Source: Oxalobacteraceae bacterium (GTDB lineage: Bacteria; Pseudomonadota; Gammaproteobacteria; Burkholderiales; Burkholderiaceae_D). Taken from it: a stretch of DNA of 64,000 bases. Position 1 is the stretch's first letter, and every line of letters starts with the position of its first letter. Of this stretch, positions 1 through 8,119 are shown in pieces. Under the pieces are notes generated by a model. It made no database searches. It was given only the letters and a program-made list of their open reading frames with translations, and was not told the origin of the DNA. The position numbers and the translations under genes were made by a program. Where the stretch lies: positions 1-64,000 of the forward strand of contig JAUYNR010000073.1 in the NCBI GenBank assembly GCA_030698225.1. The letters run 5' to 3'.

Positions 1-1
1 G

Positions 2-118
2 GGCAAACCCAAGAAAGTCGCGTTGGTCGCATGTATGCATAAATTGCTGACGATCCTTAATGCAATTATGAAGTCAGGAAAACCTTGGGACGATCATTTT
101 GTTCCCAATTCTGCTTGA
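2..118 (+). pseudogene. IS110-family transposase, C-terminal end (cut by window edge)
   Basis: The frame opens at base 2 and reads GKPKKVALVACMHKLLTILN, followed by a further 18 residues and a TGA at 116-118. A lysine-rich start leading into VALVACMxKLLTILNAxxK and then a PW is the typical C-terminal end of IS110/IS116/IS902 (DEDD plus catalytic Ser) transposases. Only the last 38 residues are inside the window, so it cannot be judged whether the element is intact. A G+C-rich hairpin follows at 134-153. Family recognition rests on the short conserved tail alone. Confidence 0.7.
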
Positions 119-133
119 CTTGAAACACAGTTG

Positions 134-160
134 CTCTCCCGCCAGCGGGAGAGGGGGTTT
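134..160 (+). terminator. possible intrinsic terminator after the transposase
   Basis: The arms CTCTCCCGC (134-142) and GCGGGAGAG (145-153) are perfectly complementary with only two bases between them, and are followed by GGGTTTT. It would end the transposase transcript, or could be part of the insertion-sequence end. Confidence 0.4.
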
Positions 161-322
161 TCAGTCCTGTAGCTTGTGGGCTGCCAACTCGTAGAAAAAG
201 GGGGACACCACGGTTTCCCCAGCGAAATACGGGGTCAGGTCTGGAACAGCGTGATCTATCCCCGATGCATTCGACACAAAACCCATCGCGACACTGCTCC
301 AATTGATGGCGAACCGGCTGGA

Positions 323-1228
323 CTAGCTTGCACCATGGCATTTTTTGTATTTCTTGCCGCTGCCGCAGGGACAGGGGTCGTTTCTGCCGATTTTTGGGTC
401 ATGTTGCACTGGCTGCGGCGTTGCGCCCGGCTTCTTGCTCTTCACCGGCGACTCGGTAAAGCCTGACCACCAGCCCATTTCCTTTTCCGGATCACGCACA
501 TAGCCTTTGCCGCGCGCCAGTGACTGCGCACGGATGAGATCAAACGTTGTGCGCATCTGCTGGTGCACCCAATCCCTGGTGGAAATGGACTGATCCAGCA
601 AATTGTCGGCATACCAGCAGTCGATGCGGTCGATCATCTCGACAGCGGCGATATCGACGGCGACCGCTACCACGCAGTCCAGCACTTCGAACTCGTTGCG
701 GACGGTATCGGTCCGGCGCAGTCTGGCGGCCTCGATATCACCGCGCGACATCAGGTATTGCAGCAGGTCGTCGCGCGCGCTGTCGCCCTCGATGACCCGT
801 ACTCCCCAGGCTTCGAGGGCGGCATTGCGGGCCCAGTGCGAAGCCTGCACGTCTTCGAACAGCGCTTGCAGCGGCGCAATGTCGCCGTCGCATACGGACG
901 CCAGACTGCGGCCGTAGGATTCCGTGATGACGTCGCCCATGACGATGTCAAGCACGTCGTCCGGATGATGGCCAAGCGCCGCCAGTGGCGCGTAGGCACG
1001 CGCATCGCGCCATGTTGCCAGCAGGTGCATCGCGTACAGATGCAATACATACTCGCTGTCTTGCGCGATAGAAGGATCGGCCGCCATGCGGGTCAGGGAG
1101 TCGATCAGGAACGGTGCGACTTCTTCGCGATGCGTGTTGGCAAAGACGATTGCCGGGCGCGGGAAAGGTCGGGAGAAGTATTCGATCTGCGGGCGCAGCG
1201 TATTCCAATTGTCGGACATGATATTCAT
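323..1228 (-). CDS. DUF1186-type protein with C-terminal SEC-C zinc motif
   Basis: About 300 residues. The N-terminal two thirds are helical and repeat-like (for example [21 protein letters not shown]), matching what I know of DUF1186 proteins. The last 20 residues contain [16 protein letters not shown], a textbook SEC-C metal-binding motif (C-x-C-x8-C-H) like that at the end of SecA. Between them lies a variable linker rich in K, P and Q. Starts at 1228 (MNIMSDNW) or 1219 (MSDNW) are both plausible. Neither has a strong ribosome binding site, and the longer frame to 1291 looks like upstream DNA. The function is unknown; SEC-C modules usually bind zinc and partner proteins. The gene stands alone, facing the transposase remnant. 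Confidence 0.8.
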   Translation of the reverse strand: MNIMSDNWNTLRPQIEYFSRPFPRPAIVFANTHREEVAPFLIDSLTRMAADPSIAQDSEYVLHLYAMHLLATWRDARAYAPLAALGHHPDDVLDIVMGDVITESYGRSLASVCDGDIAPLQALFEDVQASHWARNAALEAWGVRVIEGDSARDDLLQYLMSRGDIEAARLRRTDTVRNEFEVLDCVVAVAVDIAAVEMIDRIDCWYADNLLDQSISTRDWVHQQMRTTFDLIRAQSLARGKGYVRDPEKEMGWWSGFTESPVKSKKPGATPQPVQHDPKIGRNDPCPCGSGKKYKKCHGAS

Positions 1229-1462
1229 TGATGGCGTGTGATTTAGGGAAGCCGCGCATGGCAGGCTGGCAAGGTGCGCGCATACTGCCACGGAAAAATC
1301 GGCGACGCAAGATTGAGAATAAATAATGGCGTCCGCATCAATTGAATTTCCCCACTACTCCTGAAATACACGGTGAAACACGCCCCCGTTCTAGCCGGCG
1401 CCAATCCGGCACGGACAACAAAAATTGATTACAATGATTTCATTGATATCACTTTGGAGCGC

Positions 1463-1720
1463 ATGATGGCGAGCATTACTATCCGTAATCTGGACGAAAG
1501 CATCAAGGCGATGCTGCGCCTGCAGGCTGCGCAGCATGGGTGGTCAATGGAGCAGGAAGCGCGCGAGATTTTACGTCGCTCACTGCTGCCGGCAGAAACT
1601 GGTTCCGGTTTTGCACAGCAAATTCAGCGGCGCTTTGCGGCATTGCAGGCGGGGCCGGAGGAGGATGTGCTGCCGATTCCGGCGCGGCGTGCAACACGAC
1701 AAGCGCCTGATCTTTCATGA
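1463..1720 (+). CDS. fitA: FitA-like ribbon-helix-helix antitoxin
   Basis: 85 residues. The N-terminus [20 protein letters not shown] is a ribbon-helix-helix DNA-binding strand and helix. It is followed by [17 protein letters not shown], the conserved FitA/StbC/VapB-type helix 2. The C-terminal half is Pro/Arg-rich and would wrap the toxin. GGAG at 1456-1459 precedes tandem ATG codons at 1463 and 1466. The stop overlaps the start of the PIN toxin in an ATGA, so the two are translationally coupled. By family knowledge the antitoxin neutralises the toxin and the complex autorepresses the operon. FitA is the closest named model; an equivalent VapB label would also fit. Confidence 0.85.
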   Translation: MMASITIRNLDESIKAMLRLQAAQHGWSMEQEAREILRRSLLPAETGSGFAQQIQRRFAALQAGPEEDVLPIPARRATRQAPDLS

Positions 1721-2163
1721 TGCCGAGGGCCTTGCCTGGTGTCTTGCTGGACACGAACGTGTTGTCGGAACTGATGCGGGCACGGCCTAATGCAGCTGTT
1801 TTGGCGTGGTTTGAACAACAGTCCGGGGTGAGGTTTTACACCAGTGCGATTACCCGGGCCGAGATTTTGCTGGGAATTGCGTTATTACCTGCCGGCAAGC
1901 GCAGGGTGGCGCTGGCCGCTGCCGCCGAGCAGATGTTTGAAGAGGATTTTGCCAGTCATTGCCTGCCGTTCGATGCTGCAGCAGCCAGTGAGTATGCGCT
2001 GCTGGTGGCCGCGCGCACCAGGATCGGCCACGCGATTTCTACCGAAGATGCACTGATCGCCGCGATCGCGATCCAGCATCAAATGCCGCTGGTGACGCGC
2101 AACACGAAAGATTTTGTGCATATCGGGCAATTGAAATTGATCAATCCCTGGATGACGAATTAA
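1717..2163 (+). CDS. fitB: FitB/VapC-like PIN-domain toxin
   Basis: 148 residues, a single PIN domain. The conserved acidic residues are visible: Asp in [13 protein letters not shown] near residue 12, Glu in TRAEILLGI, Asp in [11 protein letters not shown], and a final Asp in TRNTKDF. These coordinate Mg2+/Mn2+ for ribonuclease activity in the family. The start overlaps the antitoxin stop by four bases, typical of the two-gene operon. All catalytic positions appear intact, so the module is probably functional. Substrates cannot be told from sequence; many VapC enzymes cut tRNA or rRNA loops. Confidence 0.88.
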   Translation: MMPRALPGVLLDTNVLSELMRARPNAAVLAWFEQQSGVRFYTSAITRAEILLGIALLPAGKRRVALAAAAEQMFEEDFASHCLPFDAAAASEYALLVAARTRIGHAISTEDALIAAIAIQHQMPLVTRNTKDFVHIGQLKLINPWMTN

Positions 2164-2249
2164 GCACGGTAGCTTGGGCTGCAACTGTGCGCAAAGAATC
2201 AAAACCCTGCCCCGATTGCCCCGTTGGAATAACTCAGGAGTAAATCAGC

Positions 2250-2534
2250 ATGCTGCACATTACGAGTGCGAAATACATCAGAGATTACAAAATCGAAGTG
2301 ATTTTCAATGATGGGCGCAAAGGCGAAGCGGATTTATCGCCGGCATTAAAGGAAGGCGTATTCCAGTCGCTGCAGGACATCGCGCTGTTCTCTCAGGTTG
2401 CCGTCGAGCCGGAACTCGATACCATCGTCTGGCCGAATGGGCTGGATCTTGCGCCTGAGTTTGTTTATTTCTCCGCATTCAAGAACGATCCGTCGCTGCA
2501 ATCGCAATTCAAGAAGTGGGGCTATATTTCGTAA
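2250..2534 (+). CDS. DUF2442 domain protein
   Basis: 94 residues matching the DUF2442 pattern: an N-terminal beta-rich segment (ITSAKYIRDYKIEVIFNDG), an Asp-Leu-Ser core, and IVWPNGLDLAPEFVYF near the end. AGGAG lies about 12 bases before the ATG, so initiation is probably modest. Members are small proteins often found beside toxin-antitoxin or mobile DNA, as here, directly after the FitAB-like pair. Some are suggested to act as antitoxin-like partners of DUF4160 proteins, but no DUF4160 gene is visible next to it. Function unknown. Confidence 0.8.
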   Translation: MLHITSAKYIRDYKIEVIFNDGRKGEADLSPALKEGVFQSLQDIALFSQVAVEPELDTIVWPNGLDLAPEFVYFSAFKNDPSLQSQFKKWGYIS

Positions 2535-2647
2535 TGTTCGTCTTGGCAAGGTGAGCTGCCAAGCTCGACATTTGACACTTTCCGATATCACCAGCGCACA
2601 CCGGGCGGCGCAAAATCAGCGCCAGGCCACGCACTTCATGCCCACAG

Positions 2648-2727
2648 ATACATCCCAATGTATTTTTAAAGTCCCAACAAAACCGTGCGGCAAGCTGCCT
2701 GTTTTTACTGATACCCCACTGTTTTTA
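2648..2727 (+). repeat. Dispersed 80-bp element, copy 1
   Basis: ATACA-N6-TGTATTTTTAAA at 2648-2670, TGCG at 2686, GTTTT at 2701 and ATACCCC at 2711, ending in GTTTTTA. It is preceded by GCA-N5-TGC (2633-2643), the small upstream hairpin also seen in copies 3, 5 and 6. It lies between two plus-strand genes, about 80 bases before the first DUF167 gene. Confidence 0.85.
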
Positions 2728-2808
2728 TCAACCAATGCAATCTGACAGGGTGACGGTTGCGTGGAATAGAATGGTCTTCACCTATCCAAGAAATCTTGAC
2801 AATAATCC

Positions 2809-3150
2809 ATGCAAACCAAAAACATTTCCGGTGCGTTTTTCTCCTGGGATGGCGACACTCTGGTGCTCAATATCCTGGGCAAGCCCAGCGCCGGACGCGA
2901 TGCCATTGGCAAGGCCAAGGGCAATCAGCTCAAGGTCAGCGTGACGGCAGCGCCTGTGCGCGGCAAGGCCACCGATCACATGCTGAAATTCCTGGCACCG
3001 CACTTCGGCGTCACAGCTGCCGACATCGAGGTGGTATTCGGTCGCATGAACGTCAATAAGAAATTGCGCATCAAGGCACCGACCAAGCTGCCCGCTGTAT
3101 TCAAGCAATCTTCACCTGCTCAGTGCGCGCTATTTCCCGATGAGGATTGA
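2809..3150 (+). CDS. DUF167 (YggU-type) protein, copy A
   Basis: 113 residues of the DUF167/YggU family. Diagnostic segments are SAGRDAIGKAKGNQLKVSVT, APVRGKATDHMLKFLA and the later VNKKLRIKAP. E. coli YggU is a compact alpha/beta protein of unknown role, and nothing here refines that. No clear Shine-Dalgarno precedes the ATG; upstream is a conserved block (2746-2808) also found before copy B. Copy A and copy B (8120-8461) differ at only a handful of residues, indicating a recent duplication that includes about 60 bases upstream. The extra C-terminal tail (FKQSSPAQCALFPDED) is less typical of the family. Confidence 0.85.
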   Translation: MQTKNISGAFFSWDGDTLVLNILGKPSAGRDAIGKAKGNQLKVSVTAAPVRGKATDHMLKFLAPHFGVTAADIEVVFGRMNVNKKLRIKAPTKLPAVFKQSSPAQCALFPDED

Positions 3151-3165
3151 ATATTCAGGAATATT

Positions 3166-3183
3166 TGCGGGGAAACCTCAGGG
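3166..3183 (+). repeat. Left 18-bp inverted repeat bounding the nucleotidyltransferase gene
   Basis: TGCGGGGAAACCTCAGGG is the exact reverse complement of 4355-4372. The pair encloses the nucleotidyltransferase gene and its palindromic upstream region, giving a unit of about 1.2 kb. No target-site duplication is evident outside the arms (AATATT versus TCAAGG). Confidence 0.8.
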
Positions 3184-3204
3184 GCCGCCCCTATTGGAAG
3201 TTGA

Positions 3205-4197
3205 TTAACTAACAAACAACACCGGTAGCATTGCGCGGACATCGCCGTGCAATGATGTCAATGTTTCGTCAAAAGGGAACTGCGGCATTTCGTCATGAAC
3301 CAGCTTTGCAACGGCGCGCGCCTGAGCCAGATCGCGCGGCTTCTTGATGGGGTCGCGTGTGCTCAGGCCAGATAACCATGCCTTGTGCAACGCGAATGCG
3401 CGCGGGTCGGGCACTTTGATCGGTACCGGCCAGCCGTCTTCGTCGATGGCGATCGTATCGATTTTCGGCGTGTTTAACAGCCATTGCAGGCCAGGCACTT
3501 CCGCTGCGACCAGATCCGATGCGCCAAAGGTCACCGCGTCCGCAAGCTGCATTCCGCGCGGGGCAATCACGAGATCCACCATGAACTGACCCGCATTGGC
3601 AGCGCGGTATCCATTCTCGCACACGCATTCAAACGTTTTGTCGGCTTTTTTCAGCAAGCCCAGCAAGCCGTCGCCATCGAGTTTGTCTGACACCAGCGTG
3701 ATTTTATGGCGCGCATCATAAAGCAGGTCGACATCGCCGGAGGCGAGTAATTCGAGCAGGAAATGCGCGCCACCGGCCGATTCGTACGCATACAAGGCTT
3801 GCGTGCCAATCACCGTGAAATCTTCATGCAGGCCGGCGTCATCCAGTTCCCGCAGCACGCGCGCCACGACGCGGGGGACGCGGCCCAGTCGCAATGCCTT
3901 GTTGAGCCTTGCCTGCTCGACGATTTGCTCGGTGATCAGTCGCAAGCGCTCCTGCGCCGCCGCACGTCCGTTGGTGAATGTCAGCAATAATGCCTCGGTC
4001 TCGGGTGTGCGCCGGCCCAGCGACTTGCCGTTTCCACGCCTATCCTTGTCTTTGAACAGGTACTCGGTGCCGCGGACCGTCTTCCAGCGCATCCCGTAGC
4101 GGTAGGTTTTCGCATGGCGCTGTGCGGCACGATAATTTTCAAAGAGTTGTTCACTGTTGACCAGGTGAAGTCGTTGCTGATTGGATAGCAGCTTCAT
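3205..4197 (-). CDS. GSU2403-type nucleotidyltransferase-fold protein
   Basis: 330 residues from MKLLSNQQ at 4197. This start sits just beyond a 14-bp palindrome and is preferred over the longer open frame. The centre reads FTVIGTQALYAYE, then ASGDVDLLYD, the G[ST]...DxD pattern of the Pol-beta/MNT nucleotidyltransferase superfamily. Arrangement and length fit the GSU2403/NTP_transf_8 family, whose substrate is unknown. The N-terminal about 110 residues are basic and helical (QRHAKTYRYGMRWKTVRGTE). Related folds occur in AbiEii- and MNT-type toxin-antitoxin systems, but no partner gene is seen here. The gene sits between 18-bp inverted repeats, and a second, truncated copy of its 3' end lies at 6261-6407. 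Likely acquired or mobile. Confidence 0.8.
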   Translation of the reverse strand: MKLLSNQQRLHLVNSEQLFENYRAAQRHAKTYRYGMRWKTVRGTEYLFKDKDRRGNGKSLGRRTPETEALLLTFTNGRAAAQERLRLITEQIVEQARLNKALRLGRVPRVVARVLRELDDAGLHEDFTVIGTQALYAYESAGGAHFLLELLASGDVDLLYDARHKITLVSDKLDGDGLLGLLKKADKTFECVCENGYRAANAGQFMVDLVIAPRGMQLADAVTFGASDLVAAEVPGLQWLLNTPKIDTIAIDEDGWPVPIKVPDPRAFALHKAWLSGLSTRDPIKKPRDLAQARAVAKLVHDEMPQFPFDETLTSLHGDVRAMLPVLFVS

Positions 4198-4200
4198 GAT

Positions 4201-4241
4201 GTTTCCGGCAAAATGTTGATTTTTAATATTTTGCCGGAAAC
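4201..4241. promoter_or_regulatory. Perfect 14-bp palindrome before the nucleotidyltransferase start
   Basis: GTTTCCGGCAAAAT (4201-4214) and ATTTTGCCGGAAAC (4228-4241) are perfect inverted repeats around a T-rich spacer, starting four bases upstream of the ATG on the minus strand. Further copies of the TTTCCGGC / TTTTGCCGG core follow at about 4270 and 4301. This could be an operator array or an RNA hairpin in the leader; autoregulation is an inference. Confidence 0.6.
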
Positions 4242-4354
4242 AGCGCGGTGCGGCAAGGTCAGGCATGCTTGTTTCCGGCGGAATCGGCATGTTTGGATTT
4301 TTGCCGGATACGCGTTTTTCGCCGGATGCCCGATTGACAATAATGGATGACAGG

Positions 4355-4372
4355 CCCTGAGGTTTCCCCGCA
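4355..4372 (-). repeat. Right 18-bp inverted repeat bounding the nucleotidyltransferase gene
   Basis: CCCTGAGGTTTCCCCGCA, partner of 3166-3183. One base beyond it begins the CAAGGCCGTAAGACGCA motif (4374-4390), which recurs twice after the CorA-like gene. Confidence 0.8.
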
Positions 4373-4373
4373 T

Positions 4374-4390
4374 CAAGGCCGTAAGACGCA
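4374..4390 (+). repeat. 17-bp direct repeat flanking the CorA-like gene (left)
   Basis: CAAGGCCGTAAGACGCA differs by one base from 6175-6191 and 6198-6214. A related block (GGCCG[T/C]AAG..GCAATCCGTA) is also present at 18649-18673. Confidence 0.7.
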
Positions 4391-4508
4391 ATCCGTATGG
4401 CAATCACCCCCGCCCTTGCCACGCGCAGTTCCGCTCAATCAAGAAAAGAAGGACCATACCGATCCGCTGCCCATATACTTTCATCACCTATTGATGAAAG
4501 GGCTCCCC

Positions 4509-6170
4509 ATGTCAGATGCGTCGAATCCGGCCTGCGTGCGGCAGTTTCGCCAGGTCTTGCTGTGGCCTTTGCGCCTGATGCCGGTGCGCGGCTCTGCGGG
4601 TCATCTGGCCAAGCCCTGGCAGCTGCTGGCGGACATGGGCGAGGCCTCGCCCTGGCGCGAAGTAGTGGATGAATACATCGGCGAGAGCGGGCGTTTTCAG
4701 GAACGCCACTACAACGAATTTGTGACTTTTTTGCCGTATGCGCAGCGCTTCCTGTACGGCGATGGGCGCGGCCGGAAAGGCGGCGCTGCGGCGGGCTCGC
4801 CGATGCGGGTGTTTCGCCGCAGCGATGTGCGCGCGGTACGTGCGGTCACGCATCCGGGCACGTCACCGGTCACGCTAGACATCGCGCACATCGATCTCTA
4901 TTTCTTTCTCGATCTGGATCTGGTGCTGCTCAATGTCGAAGTCAGCGCCAACGACCTGACGCTGGCCCAGGCGCAGGAATTGATGTACCGCTTCGGCCGC
5001 GGCTACCCGGCCGGCTGGGACGCGCACGGGCAGGCGCTGCACTGCCTGTCCAGCGCCGAGTGGCTGGGCCACGACGGGCAGGTGCTGGCCCAATCCGATG
5101 CCAACCAGCGCGAGCTGTTCATGGCCCATGTGAGCAGCCACCGCGCGCCGCGCATCGCCGCCCACTGGGCCTGGCTGCTGGAGCCGCTGGTGAGCGACCA
5201 TTCGGACCTGAGCGGCGCGCTGCGCTACCGGCAGATCGAGTATTACCGCATGCCGCAGCTGGCCTATCTGGCGCTGGACAATCCGCGCGCGCTGAGCCGC
5301 AACGACTTCATTCGCCTCGGGCTGGTGACCGGGCCGGCTGCGCCGGGCCATGACACCAGCCTGCCCTATGCGCAACAATACCTGGCCGACTTTGAAAAAA
5401 GCTTCTGCTATGACCGTTTCTGGGGCGACTGCGGCGCCGCACCCAACACCCGTTATCTGTGCAGCGGACATGCGCTGGTGGTGGTGGGCGACGCGAAAAG
5501 CCCGTTTTACGTCTGCCGCGAACGGGGCGTGCTGGCCCAGTTCCGGCACCAGCATTTCCTGCTGTTCCTGATTGCGCATTTCCAGAAAGCGGCGCTGCTG
5601 ATGTTCTCGGACCGGCTGGCCGAAGCGCTGAAAAACCTGGACATCGCCGACGCTGGCAGCGTGCGTCTGTTCAAGCGCAGCATCCGCAACTGTTTTGCCG
5701 GCTTCCTGCGCTTCACCCACCGTTACTGGTTTCACGAGGTGTCCGAACAGGCACAGGTGCGCGACTTGTTCCGCATCAGCGCACGCCATCTTGAACTGGA
5801 CCCGCTGTATGCCGAGGTCAAGGAGCGCATTGGAGAAATGAGCCAATATCTGGATGCGGACGGCTTCCGACGCCAGGCCAACACCGTCGTGCGGCTGACC
5901 GTGGTGACCATCTTTGGCCTGATCGGCACAATCACCACCGGCTTTTTGGGGATGAATTTGCTGGCAGAGGCGGAGGCCCCGGCGGACCGCAAATTGTGGA
6001 TCTTCGCGATCGTCTTTGTGCTGACCACGGCGTTGAGCGTGTATACGATGGTCAAGTCAAAACGCCTGTCGGATTTTCTGGACGTGCTGTCGGACGAACG
6101 CGCCAGCTCCTGGCAGAAACTCAAGGCACTGGCGCTGGTGTGGCAGCGCGACGGGCGCGACAAGGATTGA
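4509..6170 (+). CDS. CorA-like divalent cation transporter with large soluble domain
   Basis: 553 residues from ATG 4509, chosen because GAAAGGG lies at a good distance; 4494 is an alternative. Most of the protein is a cytosolic domain with no signal peptide. The C-terminus carries two membrane segments: VVRLTVVTIFGLIGTITTGF, then LWIFAIVFVLTTALSVY after a short loop. The loop starts with LGMNLL, the GMN motif that forms the CorA selectivity filter. Longer than classical CorA (about 320 residues), it resembles the long CorA-like proteins of proteobacteria. Likely moves Mg2+ or another divalent metal across the inner membrane as a pentamer. It lies between direct repeats and is flanked by two versions of the nucleotidyltransferase 3' end, suggesting rearrangement. 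A bona fide CorA is at 29013-29978. Confidence 0.8.
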   Translation: MSDASNPACVRQFRQVLLWPLRLMPVRGSAGHLAKPWQLLADMGEASPWREVVDEYIGESGRFQERHYNEFVTFLPYAQRFLYGDGRGRKGGAAAGSPMRVFRRSDVRAVRAVTHPGTSPVTLDIAHIDLYFFLDLDLVLLNVEVSANDLTLAQAQELMYRFGRGYPAGWDAHGQALHCLSSAEWLGHDGQVLAQSDANQRELFMAHVSSHRAPRIAAHWAWLLEPLVSDHSDLSGALRYRQIEYYRMPQLAYLALDNPRALSRNDFIRLGLVTGPAAPGHDTSLPYAQQYLADFEKSFCYDRFWGDCGAAPNTRYLCSGHALVVVGDAKSPFYVCRERGVLAQFRHQHFLLFLIAHFQKAALLMFSDRLAEALKNLDIADAGSVRLFKRSIRNCFAGFLRFTHRYWFHEVSEQAQVRDLFRISARHLELDPLYAEVKERIGEMSQYLDADGFRRQANTVVRLTVVTIFGLIGTITTGFLGMNLLAEAEAPADRKLWIFAIVFVLTTALSVYTMVKSKRLSDFLDVLSDERASSWQKLKALALVWQRDGRDKD

Positions 6171-6174
6171 TCTG

Positions 6175-6214
6175 CAAGGCCGTAAGCCGCAGCGAAACAA
6201 GGCCGTAAGCCGCA
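6175..6214 (+). repeat. Two 17-bp direct repeats after the CorA-like gene
   Basis: CAAGGCCGTAAGCCGCA occurs at 6175-6191 and again at 6198-6214, and with one mismatch at 4374-4390. The following bases AATAAGCGCAGCGCATTG look like a degenerate short intergenic repeat. Confidence 0.75.
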
Positions 6215-6260
6215 ATGTGTAAGGCGTCAATAAGCGCAGCGCATTGGTTCTGGAAGTTGA

Positions 6261-6407
6261 TCAACTAACGAACAATACCGGCAGCATTGCCCGGACATCG
6301 CCATGCAACGATGTCAATGTTTCCTCAAAAGAGAACTGCGGCATTTGGTCGCGAACGAGAATTGCAACGGCGCGCGCCTGAGCCAGATCGCGTGGCTTCT
6401 TGATCGG
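6261..6407 (-). pseudogene. Severed 3' end of the GSU2403-type nucleotidyltransferase gene
   Basis: The minus strand encodes KKPRDLAQARAVAILVRDQM and continues to LTSLHGDVRAMLPVLFVS followed by TGA. This matches the last 46-47 residues of the intact gene at 3205-4197 with few changes. Identity stops near 6407, where DNA of no recognisable coding content begins. Downstream, GGAAGTTGAT precedes the stop region in both copies, so the duplication includes some 3' flank but not the 18-bp inverted repeat. No start codon or promoter is visible for it. Bases 6408-6686 hold no gene that I can support. Confidence 0.85.
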
Positions 6408-6686
6408 GCAATGAATTGTCGCGCCACTGCCGGCTGCGGCGCATCCCCGACGCGCTGGCGCTGATGGCGACCGACCAGAAAACCGGCGACGAACTGCAAT
6501 CGCCAGGCCACACAATCTCGCATCTGCGGGAAATCACGGAACGGATCCCGACCAGGATATGGGTGTGTTCGCTGCCGCACAGAGCAGCGTGTACCAAATG
6601 TATATCTTGTAAGCAGAGGCAACGCTTACGATTTCGCGTCAGCAACGCTATATATTGAATTCAACACAAATCGTTTGGAGATTGGT

Positions 6687-7262
6687 ATGAAACGCATCCT
6701 CTGTAGTACTGCCGCAGCAATCGTACTCAGTGCTGCCGCCTTTATCCCTACGCAAGCGGTCGCGCAGGTGGGTTTCAACATCGTCATCGGCAACGCCCCG
6801 CCGCCGGTAAGGTATGAAGTCGTTCCGGCTCCGCGCCGGGGCTTTGAATGGGCGCCCGGTTATTGGAATCTGAACGACGGAAGGCATCAGTGGTCCAGAG
6901 GTCATTGGGAACGCGCACGCTCCGGCCACTACTATCAGCGCCCTGAATGGCGACAGGGCAATGATGGCTGGCGCCTGAACCGTGGCGGCTGGCAGCGTGG
7001 CGAGCGCCATGACAACAGAAACGAGAACCGGGGCTATGGTCGTGGCGATCGTGACCGTGACGGCGTTCCCAACCGCGTCGACCGTGATCGCGACGGCGAT
7101 GGCGTACCGAATCGTTTCGACGGCAACCGGAACAATCCGGCCCGCAGCAGTCAAGCCGACCGTGACCGAGACGACATTCCCAACCGCGCCGACCGAGACC
7201 GCGACGGCGATGGCGTGCGCAATCGTTACGACAGCGATCCAGGCAACCCGCGCCACAATTGA
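6687..7262 (+). CDS. Secreted YXWGXW-type protein with thrombospondin-3-like Asp repeats
   Basis: 191 residues. GGAG at 6677-6680 supports ATG 6687. A signal peptide is clear (MKRILCSTAAAIVLSAAAFI, cleavage near AVAQ). The middle has aromatic repeats such as FEWAPGYWNL, HQWSRGHWERA and GGWQRGERH, typical of YXWGXW proteins. The C-terminus repeats DRDRDGDGVPNRxD four times or so, like calcium-binding thrombospondin type 3 repeats. Expected to be periplasmic or surface exposed and to bind Ca2+ through the Asp loops; no enzymatic function is suggested. A strong terminator follows, so it is transcribed alone. Confidence 0.85.
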   Translation: MKRILCSTAAAIVLSAAAFIPTQAVAQVGFNIVIGNAPPPVRYEVVPAPRRGFEWAPGYWNLNDGRHQWSRGHWERARSGHYYQRPEWRQGNDGWRLNRGGWQRGERHDNRNENRGYGRGDRDRDGVPNRVDRDRDGDGVPNRFDGNRNNPARSSQADRDRDDIPNRADRDRDGDGVRNRYDSDPGNPRHN

Positions 7263-7307
7263 TTTCGTAAAACTTCGTAAAACGCGGTTGGTCGAAGCTG
7301 CATCGAA

Positions 7308-7333
7308 CCGCCCCAAGTTGGGGCGGCTTTTTT
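7308..7333 (+). terminator. Intrinsic terminator of the Asp-repeat protein gene
   Basis: CCGCCCCAA (7308-7316) pairs with TTGGGGCGG (7318-7326) and is followed by CTTTTTTT. Bases 7334-7594 contain no gene I can support. Confidence 0.9.
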
Positions 7334-7594
7334 ATTGCTGCCTCCATAATGCGCACGCTGACCACGTATACATCGCATAGAAAGGCAGCAAGATCATTGG
7401 CAAGGTTTTCGGCGCCTTGCGTTGATTCATCCGCCGGACGTTGGATCCCGGACGTGGTATCCAAGTGGCGCTAAATTGCTTAATCTTCGGGAGATCTGCC
7501 GGATTTAGGCTAAAGTGTTCTTGCCATATCAACAATCCTTGCGCGTCTTGCCGATCTGCAGGGCTTGCCTCATGAACAGAACGAGGAGTCCATC

Positions 7595-8005
7595 ATGAAA
7601 CCAAGAACACTGATTGCCATTCTGGGTGTCGCGGCGACGCTTGCAGCTTGTGCTTCAACCAGCAGCGATAACACGCCATCGGTTGCATTCATTGAGCCGG
7701 TCGATGGCGCTGTGGTGTCCAGTCCGTTCAAGGTCAGGTTCGCTGTTTCTGGCGTGGAAGTGAAGCCTGCCGGTGAGATCGTGCCGAATACCGGCCATCA
7801 CCATCTGTTCATCGACGACGCGGGCGCACCGCAGGGGGTGGTGATTCCGGCTGACAGCCGGCACCTGCATTACGGCAAGGGCCAGACCGAGGCGGAGATT
7901 TCCTTGCCTGCCGGTGCGCATACATTGACGATGCAGTTCGCCAATGGCGCGCATCAATCGTATGGTCCCGGCATGAGCCGCACCATCCACATCACGGTCA
8001 AGTAA
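7595..8005 (+). CDS. DUF4399 lipoprotein
   Basis: 136 residues. GAGGAG precedes ATG 7595. The N-terminus is a lipoprotein signal with lipobox LAAC (Cys near residue 19), so it should be anchored in a membrane facing the periplasm. The mature part contains VAFIEPVDGAVVSSPFKVRF, then NTGHHHLFID and a C-terminal HQSYGPGMSRTIHITV, the hallmarks of DUF4399. The HHH cluster suggests metal binding, but this is inference. No operon partner is apparent; a duplicated DUF167 gene follows. Confidence 0.85.
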   Translation: MKPRTLIAILGVAATLAACASTSSDNTPSVAFIEPVDGAVVSSPFKVRFAVSGVEVKPAGEIVPNTGHHHLFIDDAGAPQGVVIPADSRHLHYGKGQTEAEISLPAGAHTLTMQFANGAHQSYGPGMSRTIHITVK

Positions 8006-8119
8006 ATTACCGATACGGGGTAAGGTCCGGAAAACCGCGACCCCCATGGAATCCGGCAGGGTGACGGTTGCGTGTATTAAAATGGTCTTCACCCATCCAA
8101 GAAATCCTGACAATAATCC

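Noticed and set aside
6416-6658. 80-residue frame between the nucleotidyltransferase fragment and the Asp-repeat gene
   Set aside because: No ribosome binding site or family similarity; lies in rearranged DNA.
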